Made by a program: the position numbers and the translations under genes. From Sophora flavescens (lineage: Eukaryota > Streptophyta > Magnoliopsida > Fabales > Fabaceae): DNA of 64,000 nt. Below the pieces are notes generated by a model. That model saw only the letters and a list, made by a program, of their open reading frames with translations. It had not been told where the DNA came from and did no database searches. Location: NCBI GenBank assembly GCA_030762895.1, contig CM061063.1, forward strand, positions 51,973,196 through 52,037,195, given 5' to 3'. Numbering within the stretch: the stretch's first letter is position 1; each line of letters starts with the position of its first letter. Shown here piece by piece: positions 55,018-64,000 of this stretch.

Positions 55018-55822
55018 AACTTGGTGTTGATTCAATTTCTTGTCAAGCAAAGTTGAAAGTTGTCAAGCATAAGTTGTATACTCTGTTTTATGAGTATGTC
55101 AAAAGGTCCTTCAAAGAGACACCTCCCAATGAAAGTTCACTACAAGATAAGCAATGTCTTCCAACTAGTAGTAGTGGATTTGCTAATATGGACCCATCAC
55201 AATTGGCTATTTTGAATGTAAGTATATTTCTTTCTTTTATTTATTCATTATTCATTATTTTTTATGTTTAATTTCTCATTCTTTATTTGTTGTTACATGA
55301 AAATAATATAGAAGTATATCTCGTTTGAGAATCAAAATAAGAAGGATGTGGGTAAGTCTGAATTGGACACTTATTTGGAGGAACAAAACCTTTCCTCAAC
55401 ATACCATCCAAATCTTGATATTTTGCAATATTAGAAGGACAACATGTATAGGTTTCCTAATCTTGCTTTGATGGCTAGTGATATCTTAAGCATTCAAATA
55501 ACAATTGTGGCATCGGAATCAGCATTCAGTATTGGTTCTCGTGTTCTCAACAAATTTCAAAGTTCTCTCCTTCCCAAAAATGTGCAAGCCTTGATATGCA
55601 CTAGAAATTGGTTGTTAGGGTTTGAAGTGGAAGGTAAATATACAATGAATTTATGCATAGAAATAGAATGTCTTCCATTTAATTATGTTTTGCTTTTTAA
55701 ACATAATCTTACTTATGAATTATGACTTGTGAATTGTAGGAAAAGAAGATGATGATTTGATTGACGCAAAGGAGGAGCTTGCTAAATCAAAGGGAAAGAC
55801 TAAAGTTGTTATTGATGCTTGA
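55018..55822 (+). pseudogene. hAT transposase, C-terminal part with two introns
   Basis: Resumes as LGVDSISCQAKLKVVKHKLY, LFYEYVKRSFKE. An intron fits 55218-55311 (gtaagt...atatag), then KYISFENQNKK, LDTYLEEQNLSS and the hAT dimerisation domain: ASESAFSIGSRVLNKFQSSL, LICTRNWL. A second intron fits 55634-55739, with a short acidic last exon ending at 55822. A TAG (55432-55434) replaces the conserved Trp of the W.DN motif just before the dimerisation core. Compared with other hAT transposases about 15-20 residues appear to be missing at the junction with 41996. Confidence 0.87.
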
Positions 55823-56498
55823 TGTCAACATGTAGCTTTAATTTCAAACTTGTAATATTGTTGTTTTTGTTCCTTATTTTGCATTTCAATTTCGTTGGTA
55901 TTTTGCATCAAACTTGTGTTTTTGTTAAGCTTGCGGTAACTTGTTAGAAGCCATCTTTGTTTCCCCTAATGAAACATGGTTTGTTTACCCTGAATCTGTC
56001 TATAACAATTTTCTTTCTTGTCATGTAGTACAATTTTCTTTCTTGTCATGTACAATTTTCTTTCTTGTAGGAACTTGATTTTATGACTATTAGTTACAAT
56101 TATGATTATTTTATTTACAGGGGTTTATCTTCATGACCCAACAACAATTTTTGCAGCTATTGATCATTCACTTGTAACTTGCATGGAGGGTATTGTTAGA
56201 GTCCAAACCAGTGGTATAACAAGGGGACTCACAATACTGTACAATAAATAGAAAAGTGTACAATAACAAGGGGACTCACACTACCAATAATCACTTGTAA
56301 TATTTTCTTTTTTTGCCTTATAAAAAAAAGTGTAGAGTTCGCGGACAGTCCGTTTAGTCCGCGGACTATGCAGACTGGACTTGGACTCTATTTTTCAAAA
56401 TCTATTTTTCATGGGGATTATAAAGTCCGGTCCGTTTAAATGCGGACTTATACGGACCGGACTTAAACGGATCGGACTAATCTATTTACCCACCTCTA
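55823..56498. other. hAT 3' region
   Basis: 3' UTR-like AT-rich sequence with three tandem CAATTTTCTTTCTTGT units (56030-56072), then the right subterminal GTCCG cluster (56341-56478) and the terminal inverted repeat. Confidence 0.75.
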
Positions 56499-56506
56499 AT
56501 AAATAT

Positions 56507-57480
56507 AATAAAGTGACATAATGATAAAATATTACTGTACATTCGTTTAAAAACTTGTTTTTACTAAACTCTAAATAATAGACAGTTAGACACGCTTAAA
56601 TGGATATGAAGTATGAACTCCCGTCTCGTAGTATACATTTATTTACGGAATGACAAGATGTTTTCTTAATTCCTCTTCCTTTTAATATATTTTTTGTTGC
56701 TAAAATCAATCTCTTATTTTTAATATTAAAAATTGGATTTTAGCATTAATTATGAATATCTTTTTCTAGTTTTTTTTTTAGTTTAGTTGTTTCACAAATC
56801 AAGGTTTTGATAACTTTTAAGATATTTTAATGTATGTTTTTAGATTATGCGTTAATTAATTATATATTATTTATAATTTGAAATATTTTTATATTTTTTT
56901 AAGGAGGAATGTTATTCATTTTAGTCATTTTATAATATATTTTTTTTTCAAATTTTAAAGAATTGCTAATTTTATAAGGATTCCAGTTTCCAAGTCTCTA
57001 TTTCTACCACCACCCAAAACCAACACCACCCCTTGTATAAGAAAAACCATTTGACCGTGATAAAATCAAAACAACAAATAAAAAGAAAGAAAAGAAACGA
57101 GAGTTATCTTTTTTTACTTTAATTTGTATATATTGTTATTGTAAATATGTTTTATATTGTTAATCAATAATAAATTATCATCTCATACAAAATCTTTGAT
57201 TCTTATTCAAATTATTTAAAAAATTATTTAAATTATGATTTGTGATTGATAAATAGTATAAAAAATTTTAGATAACGTGTATTAATAAAACTATCTTTTT
57301 TGTTTTCTTTATAGGGTCAGATTTTCAATCCTCAAGATCATTCACCAAACCACCCATCACACCACAACACAACAATAAAACCCTCTCCTCTTCTGTGACT
57401 GTGTCCACAGCATAGTCACACAGCAACTGCACACGTGTTTCTCTGTCCCTGTCCCTCTCCTTCAAGATTCTCTTGCAGCC
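56507..57480. other. Intergenic and 5' region of the Agenet gene
   Basis: AT-rich sequence with no ORF. TATAAAAAA at 57257-57265 is a weak TATA candidate. From about 57330 the text becomes C-rich and leader-like, up to the ATG at 57481. Confidence 0.55.
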
Positions 57481-57897
57481 ATGCGTCCACCACTGAAGAG
57501 GATCGATTTCAACAAAGGTGACAAGGTCGAAGTGTGCAGCAAAGAAGTCGGTTTTCTTGGTTCCTACTACGAGGCCACGGTCGTGTCACACCTCGACAAT
57601 GGCCTCTACGTTGTTCGCTACAAGAACCTTGTAGAAGACGATGAATCGAGCCCTCTCACGGAGACGCTATACCCAAAAGAGCTTCGTCCTTCTCCACCGA
57701 AGGTTAACGCCTCTCACTTCTCACTCTCCCAAAAGGTCGATGCTTTCGACAACGATGGATGGTGGGTCGGTGAAATCACTGGCAGAACCGGGTCTTGCTA
57801 CTACGTTTATTTCGCTTCCTCCAATGAAGAAATAGCGTACCCTTGTTCTCAGATAAGGGTTCATCATGAGTGGGTTAACGGGGAGTGGGTTTTGTAA
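57481..57897 (+). CDS. Agenet-domain (plant Tudor-like) protein, 138 aa
   Basis: A complete intronless ORF with balanced codon use, starting MRPPLKRIDF. Two tandem Agenet modules are visible: residues about 7-70 (FNKGDKVEVCSKEVGFLGSY, ATVVSHLDNGLYVVRYKNLV) and about 78-138 (LSQKVDAFDNDGWWVGEITG, CYYVYFASSNEEIAYPCSQI, and a final EWVNGEWVL). Agenet domains are Tudor-like folds that in known plant proteins bind modified histone tails or serve as chromatin adaptors; here the aromatic residues are present, but ligand and partner are unknown. The length fits small stand-alone plant Tudor-like proteins rather than long DUF724 proteins. It is the first host gene right of the TE nests. The leader is C/T-rich. 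Confidence 0.88.
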   Translation: MRPPLKRIDFNKGDKVEVCSKEVGFLGSYYEATVVSHLDNGLYVVRYKNLVEDDESSPLTETLYPKELRPSPPKVNASHFSLSQKVDAFDNDGWWVGEITGRTGSCYYVYFASSNEEIAYPCSQIRVHHEWVNGEWVL

Positions 57898-59774
57898 TCC
57901 AATTGAATTTGATGCCTGCTTTTCTTTACCCATAATGGATCTTGTTGTGGGTTTATAAGTTTAAATGATGGGTCTTTCTATGAACAAAAAAAAAAATTGT
58001 ATCTTTCTCAACGGGATCAGATATATGGCCTTGTAACTAGGTTAGCAGATGTGGCCCTTGTTATATGTATTTCCTAATAATTGAAAACAATTAATCTTTT
58101 CAATTCAAGCACTATGATCTCTTTCGGTTTAATTTCTTTTGCTATTTCACGGTTCTTTTTCCTTTTCTTTCATTATATGTCTTCTATTTTATGATTGTTT
58201 GTTAATTTAGTGGGATTGTTTGCAATACCAGGGGCTGAGGTGCCGTTTCTTGAACCTGTAATCAAAGTTGGTTGCATCAGTGTATGCACGCCATTTTATT
58301 TTAAATGTTATTTTGACCTTTTGTGCTAGGATAGAGATAGGTTAATCTCTTGAACAAGCACGGTTTTGGCACCAATAATGGGCACAAGAAAAGGAGACGT
58401 GGAAAGGTTGGTTGGTTTGATAAGTTGTAGAGTACACTCTTCAATCGAATGGTTTGAATTTTGAAAGGTAACTGAATGTTAAAAGAAGATTATTGTAATT
58501 TGATACCAGGTCGTTTGCAATTTGATTTTTTATTTTCTTTTTACTGGCGTTTCGTTTGCAATTTGGTGACTCCTTTTTCTTAATTAAATAAAAGAAAATT
58601 GCTAACCTGTTTTTCACTCCATTTCAAAGGATGTTACCGTAATATACCGTCACTATCAAAAATCACGGGCGCAAAGATTTAACGAATGATCTTGGTGTTT
58701 AATGATCTTGCTGGACACGCACTATTCGGATTTTCTTTTCCCAATGTGATGTTTTAACGAATTGTAAATGTTTAACAAGTAGCATATCCTCTTGTCAAAA
58801 TAAAAAATAAAAAAATAGTAGCATATCCTATTTGATACTTAAAGATTCATAGCAAAAAAAAGTGTTGGCTTGGCCTCTTAGCAATACCATCCATTAAAAT
58901 GGTGCAATGTTACACCATCTAAATTGTATTTTTTTTTTTTGTATATACAATAAAAGTATTGTATGTTTTGAAAAGTCAACAATTCAAGTGGTAATTTGAA
59001 TGGTCCAGATTTTGTCACTCAGATGGTGTACCATAGAAGAAACCTGACAAACAATGTGTTCCTGGTCGTTAATATGTTTGCTCGCGGTAAGTGTAGTCTC
59101 TCGGGAGAATTGATGACCTCAAGGATGTACTTGTTATTGCTAGTACTAATACATCTCATAATTCTTAATTGGTTATTCTAAATTAAATAGCTCTGAACAG
59201 TAGAATAAATACGATGAGATACACGAGTAATCACATGCCAACCACATAGTAAAGCTTGGACCTCAAGGAATAGAGAAGCTGGTCATTTGGAAGTCACCTC
59301 CTTCTAGCTCGAGATGCAGATTTTTTTTTTCAACACATATATGCTTATCTAATGGTCATTCAAAGGCTATCACTCCTGCATCCGTCACATAACAGATCCA
59401 GATTTCTTAAAGTCAATTTTTGTGTGTTAATATATCATTGGATTAATCTTAGGCTTTCTGAAACAATTTTAGTCAGTGGTTGATCCAATGGTACATTAAT
59501 AGATGAATGTATGAATGTATGAATGCGTCAATAATTAAATACAGGAAAATCATATTTGTTTCGTACCCTGGAGTTGGTTGATTATTCTGGCAAATTTTAT
59601 CCGGAAGATCACGAAAGTTTTGTATGTTAGTACTTGTTTTTGTTTTTCATTTTTGAAAATAAATATGGGACCTTAGCAACTCATATTTTTCAACTTACCA
59701 AGTTATAATTTTCTTTCTTTCTTTTTTGACAAAAAGTTATAATTTTCTTATTATTACAATTAAAATATTAGTTA
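57898..59774. other. Intergenic region
   Basis: AT-rich sequence without a supported gene. A possible small inverted repeat (ATGTTACACCATCTA at 58908-58922 against CAGATGGTGTACCAT at 59015-59029) may mark a short MITE, but no TSD was found. The 61-codon ORF at 58996-59181 has no family features. Confidence 0.5.
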
Positions 59775-59783
59775 TTTATTATA

Positions 59784-60324
59784 GGTTTAAATAAGTTTTT
59801 AGTTTCTATAAAGTTTATCAATTTTGGTTTTAGTCCCTGTAAAAAAAATTCTTAGGATTTTGCCCCTATAATTTTAAAATTTTTATAAATAGTCCATACT
59901 GTTACTCTGAGTACTAGAAATCATATCAGAGAGATGAAAAAATTTGTCAATTTTAACAATGCCACCCTAACATGTGATTTTTTTTCCCTATTTTCTAGCC
60001 AAATATTGAAGTAATTCGGACATGAACAAAAAATTAAATCGGTATTGAGTACTAAATATTATACAAAATGATAAAATTTAATAATTTTAACATGTGATCC
60101 TTGATATATGATTTTGTTTCTATTTTCTAGCTAAATTTCATAACAGGTCGGAGAGTAAAATACAATTATTTCGATACCCCTAAATACTAAATAATGGAAA
60201 AAGATGATGGTAGAGATTATTTACAAAAATTTTGAAATTACGGGATGAAATCCTAAGAAAAAAATTTACAAGAACTAAAATCAAAATTGATAAACTTTGA
60301 TGTGAATAAAAACTTATTTAAACC
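59784..60324. mobile_element. Mutator-like MITE, 541 bp
   Basis: Long terminal inverted repeats of about 110 bp start GGTTTAAATAAGTTTTTA at both ends and share AAGTTTATCAATTTT and TTCTTAGGATTT further in. A perfect 9-bp duplication TTTATTATA flanks the element (59775-59783, 60325-60333). There is no coding capacity. The sequence type (GGTTTAAATA...TAGTCCCT) resembles repeats widespread in legume genomes. It lies about 200 bp upstream of the CGL160 start codon. Confidence 0.85.
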
Positions 60325-60333
60325 TTTATTATA

Positions 60334-60532
60334 TATATATATATATTTTTTATTTTTTATTTTGGTAAGGAAGAAGAGTGAGGATATTTTGCAAACAGTG
60401 TCTTTGGCAATTGGGCATGTATGTGATGGTGGTCCTAGTGGAAATTTAAGACACAAAAACACACAGTACCACTAGTATCTTTCCATCACTCATTCCACTG
60501 CCATTCCCACGTAACACTTTGAGAAGAAAAAA
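60334..60532 (+). promoter_or_regulatory. Probable core promoter and leader of CGL160
   Basis: Sequence between the MITE and the ATG. It includes a TA-rich run directly after the TSD and a leader ending GAGAAGAAAAAAATGG. No canonical TATA box can be separated from the TA repeat. Assignment is by position only. Confidence 0.4.
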
Positions 60533-63500
60533 ATGGCAATTCTGAGATACGCATGTGTGACATGTGCAGCCACACCCATGTCACCAGAGCCTCCAACTCC
60601 TCCACCACCCTTACCAGGCCCAAGGCAAACCAAGATTATCCTTCCCAATAAAAAACCCATGAAATGGTCCACTGGGGTGGCACCTGGTGACTATGGTGGC
60701 CCTCCCACCACCACCAAGACCAAGCTCCGCAAGTATTGGGGCGGTGATGATGAAGACCCTTTGGCCTCTGATGATTTTATGTGGAACAAAGACTTCATGG
60801 GTCGCTTTAAAAAGCTGATTCAGGAACCTCAACCTTCCACTAATCCCTCTCCTGCAAAGGTCTCAACTTTGATCCACTTTACTCTCAAACTCAATCATTT
60901 GCTATCTGGGTATCTTTTTTTTTTTTATCTTCTAATGTTTTTTGAAATTTTGGATTGGCTGGAAATTTTAGTTGTAGGAAAATATATATACTGACTAATA
61001 AGCTGAGTGTTCTTTGTTTGTAGGTTCTTGTTTGATTTTTTGCATTTAAATTAATAGACAAGAGAAACTAATGAAACCTATTTTGATTTCCAAATATCGA
61101 ACTTTGAGTTTCTGTGAAGATCGTTGTGCTTATGCAATCTCAATCCCACTCAACAATGTTAGAGATATCTCTGCCACAGTGGAGATCAGTTCTATTTCTC
61201 TGTGTATTCTTTAGTGTTTTGCTCCTATATATATATATATATATATATTTTGTTGATAGGTCTCCTATTTATAATTATTATCAATAACAATATTATATCA
61301 GCTTATTTAATGTGTAATGAATTTAGATAATTATCCACTACAGAGGCTATGAATATGGATATGGTCAATCCATCATTGGTGCCCCATCTAACCTGAGTAT
61401 CCATCCTGTTTAATTAACACATTGAGATCATTTGATCAAAGCAATGAAATTAGCAGAACGAAGTTTACATAATCATTATGGTGAGTGCTCTGTGTTTGTG
61501 TGTTTTTACTTAATTAGAGTCTGGGCAAGGATAGGGAAATCCGGAAATGTATACATTGCAAGATTCGGTTTTTGGTAGAAATGGAAACATAATAATCCAA
61601 AACAGATTTAATTCACATAATCATCATTGTGTAGCACTTCATAATATTGTTGAATTTGTATACTTACAATAGATACGCCTGTTAAAGGCTTTGTAGTTTA
61701 TATTAAACACAATTATGAGCGTGTAAGAAGAGTATAGAGAACAATTACTTTGGTTAGTTTTATTCTCTTTATTGTTGTTACTTCCTTTCAATTTTCACTC
61801 AGGAATCATAATGAAACAACACAATATTAGGTTTCTAAGATAGTAAGATGATCTCTTTTTCATTCCTTTCTGAACTCGATAAATTTTGGTAAATGATTTC
61901 AGATTAATTATTTTTATTTGATTCTGTGAGTTGGTCCTGACATAAATTAATTCCTGTGAGCAGGAAAAGCCTTCTGGATTTCTAAGCTTAAATAGAGTCA
62001 TGAGCCTTGACAGGTCTTGTTCTACTATATACCAAATTCAAGTCTTTTAATGTGGTTGCTTTATTCTCTTGTCTGTTGTTCTTTCTTTTTCTAAAGTTAT
62101 TTGGATTATGAACTGTAGTTTGGAAGTTGATTTGAGCAAACAACTCTCAGCTCCTGTAAACCATAATCCACAGCAGCAAATTGAGACAACGATTGATGTA
62201 AGAGTTTTGTCTCTTGATTCTTCCCAAATTATTTTATCTCATGGAATGAATGTTATGATATACCTCAGTATTTAATCGAAATTTTCTCTCTATTGAGTTC
62301 TATTTGGGGAAAAAAGTATATAATACCTGACTTTGTTTTCCATGTGGTTTCATTTCTCTTTTTTTAAAATGAAATGGAGATCAGGTAACTGAAACCAAGA
62401 GAGCAAGATGGAAATTGGCACCAACACGCCGCGAGCAAGAAAAATGGGATAGAGCTACAAAAGCTGCAACTGGAGGCAGCGTAAGTAATGTTTTGCTGTC
62501 ACGTGAACTCCCTGTCATTAAGATCTAATTTTCTACTCATAAACTAGAAATACTTTCCAGCTTATGCTACAGAGAAGAACTTAACATTTGCTGCTGTAAG
62601 ACAGAGCTAAATGAACGGTTTACTTTTGAACCCAAAACAGAAACTTGACAACCTATGTATCCTTAATAATATTGGGAGGTTGCTTTCTACTATTCAAAGA
62701 TCTGATTTAGACTACCTATAGGATGTGATGTTTCGGGAATTAAGGCGATCTCGTGAAGACCCAGAAGTATTGGCTGCTCAATCTGAGGAGCAGTATGCTA
62801 AGGTACTCGATATCTTTGATTTTTCTCCATAAAAAGTCATGCACATCTTACCCTCTTCCTTTGTGGCATTGATCAAATATCAAATCTTGTTAATTCCGTT
62901 CCTACACTTATTTGGGGTTTTCAGTTAAAGAGGAAGTTGCAAGTGCTTACATTGGGTATAGGTGGCGTTGGTCTGGTTTCAGCTTATGTTTCTTATTCTC
63001 CTGAGATTGCAGCTAGGTACTTAGATTTCTTTGTGCACTTATTTACTTAGTTATTCTGAATGTCAGATTTTCCTATCAAATATGTAGAATTGAGAGTTAA
63101 TATTCAGCTTAGCAAGCAACATCCATTAAAAATACTCAAAAGTGATATTTGAATTGAAAACTCCTTGACATATTGAATACATTAGACAACATTGTCATAG
63201 ATTAGTTTAACTGAAGGGGTTTTAACTTTTAACAGTTCACTTCATATTCAAAACAAAGTATTTCTCCTTTTGAACTATAAATGTCCAGTACTTTTCAAGA
63301 AGTCTTCATTTATAATGTGTATGGGGATTTGGGTTGGGAGAGACACGGGCTTTTAGAGGATAGAAACAACATGGAGGGAAAGGAAAGAGATGGTAAGAAA
63401 TATTTATATTCCCTGCATATGAAAATGGAATGAGGAATTGAAAGGGAATATATCTTTCTCGTATTTCTTTTAGGATTTTAAGAGGCAAGAAAAGGAAGAA

Positions 63501-64000
63501 AATAAATTGGTTTTGATTAAACAATTATTCTCTTCCTTCACCCCAATTCAGAAGCAGTTATTCTCTTTCTCTATTCCCCTCCCCTACTAAAAGCCAACTT
63601 TCAGACATATTTTCCTGATCTCCTTCTAGACACACTGCTTCACCTTCTCTTTACCCTTCTTTCTTGCTATATCTCGTCCTCCCTCAGAACAGGCACTACT
63701 GCACTTTGAGATGGTTAAAAATAGAAAAACTTAGAGGGAATTATTAATGTCAAGTTGCCATTGAGAGACCTGCAGGATAAATCCACTCTGTTGTGCTAGT
63801 TATCAATTATTATTCATTAAAAACAAAACTACTGATACAAGGTGAAGTATCGGTGAATTGCTAATATTTGAGAACATCTAGTATCCTTCAAAATGAAGTT
63901 TTGAGGATTATTCACTTTTTCTAATATATACTTTGTCTCATGTATTCAGCTTTGGTGCTGGCTTCCTTGGTTCTTTGATGTATATTCGAATGCTGGGCAG
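60533..64000 (+). CDS. CGL160: Chloroplast ATP-synthase assembly factor CGL160, 5' seven exons (partial)
   Basis: Exons that splice in frame at GT-AG sites: 60533-60859, 61965-62014, 62119-62197, 62385-62480, 62722-62802, 62925-63016 and 63950-64000, giving 258 residues before the window ends. The family is about 350 aa, so roughly 90 residues lie beyond. The N-terminus (MAILRYACVTC...) is a probable plastid transit region, followed by a Pro-rich stretch and the conserved KWSTGVAPGDYGGPPTTTK and LRKYWGG. Later blocks are RVMSLDS, WKLAPTRREQEKWDRATKAA, DVMFRELRRSREDPEV, and a first membrane helix (VLTLGIGGVGLVSAYV) with the second starting at FGAGFLGSLMYI. Known role: thylakoid protein with an Atp1/UncI-like membrane domain that helps assemble the CF1-CFo ATP synthase. 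No lesion is visible. Intron 1 is long and contains a TA microsatellite (61229-61248). Confidence 0.92.

Larger units (their letters stand above)
39273..56498 (+). mobile_element. hAT DNA transposon, interrupted by element E
   Basis: The ends read TAGAGGTGGGTA at the left (39273) and, on the minus strand, TAGAGGTGGGTA at the right (56498). The 8-bp duplications ATCAATAT (39265-39272) and ATAAATAT (56499-56506) match at 7 of 8. It contains a BED-finger hAT transposase gene in two pieces (40545-41996 and 55018-55822). Both ends carry clusters of GTCCG/CGGAC motifs. Without element E it would be about 4.2 kb. It is inactive: its gene is split, and codons are deleted at the junction. Confidence 0.9.

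Noticed and set aside
58908..59029. Possible small MITE
   Set aside because: The inverted arms are only 15 bp with two mismatches, and no target duplication was found.
60860..60994. Read-through extension of CGL160 exon 1
   Set aside because: The extension has no conserved residues. Splicing at 60859 joins in frame to exon 2 (EKPSGFLSLNRVMSLDS), as expected for the family.
1..64000. tRNA or rRNA genes
   Set aside because: None seen. The tRNA-like strings are retrotransposon primer-binding sites of 12-20 bp only.

Overview
The window is nuclear DNA of a flowering plant. Legume (Fabaceae) is my best guess but is not proven: it rests on the SIRE/Maximus-type Copia element with an env-like ORF, on the style of the small Mutator-like MITE near the right end, and on the plant nuclear genes CGL160 and an Agenet/Tudor-like gene. 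About 80% of the window is transposable-element sequence in two separate nests. Host genes occupy only the right-hand 7 kb, plus perhaps one gag-derived ORF near the left end.

Left edge (1-3.2 kb): a decayed Copia element on the minus strand (element G), cut by the window edge. At 3885-4868 (minus) lies an intact 327-codon ORF with a retrotransposon-gag domain and no visible LTRs or pol.

Nest 1 (5880-37915): a short MITE-like inverted-repeat element was split by a Ty3/gypsy element A (LTRs about 3.0 kb, plus strand, no integrase). Its left LTR was then split by a 22 kb SIRE/Maximus-like Copia element B (minus strand, LTRs about 1.3 kb, env-like ORF). B in turn received two insertions. C is an Athila-type element carrying only gag and protease (10127-17420, TSD GACAT). 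D is a small Copia element (21849-26888, TSD CCAAT). I could read target-site duplications at every level.

Middle: a 1.1 kb Mutator-like element (38028-39165) has a perfect 9-bp TSD.

Nest 2 (39273-56498): a hAT transposon with a BED-finger transposase, terminal inverted repeats and an 8-bp TSD was interrupted inside its transposase gene by a Tat-type Ty3/gypsy element E (minus strand). E carries gag, protease, RT, a second RNase H, integrase and an antisense ORF with a recognisable intron. An Athila-type fragment F is inserted just downstream of E's integrase gene.

Right end: an intronless Agenet-domain gene (57481-57897), a 541-bp Mutator-like MITE (59784-60324), and the first seven exons of CGL160 (60533-64000, running off the window), a chloroplast ATP-synthase assembly factor. 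The MITE lies only about 200 bp upstream of the CGL160 start codon.

Nearly all TE reading frames carry stops or frameshifts, so the TEs are mostly relics. The most interesting points are the fully ordered nests, the spliced antisense ORF of E, GC-rich dyad arrays just upstream of the TATA box in two different Athila-type LTRs, the orphan gag ORF, and a strange cluster of CG-gaining differences between C's two LTRs.
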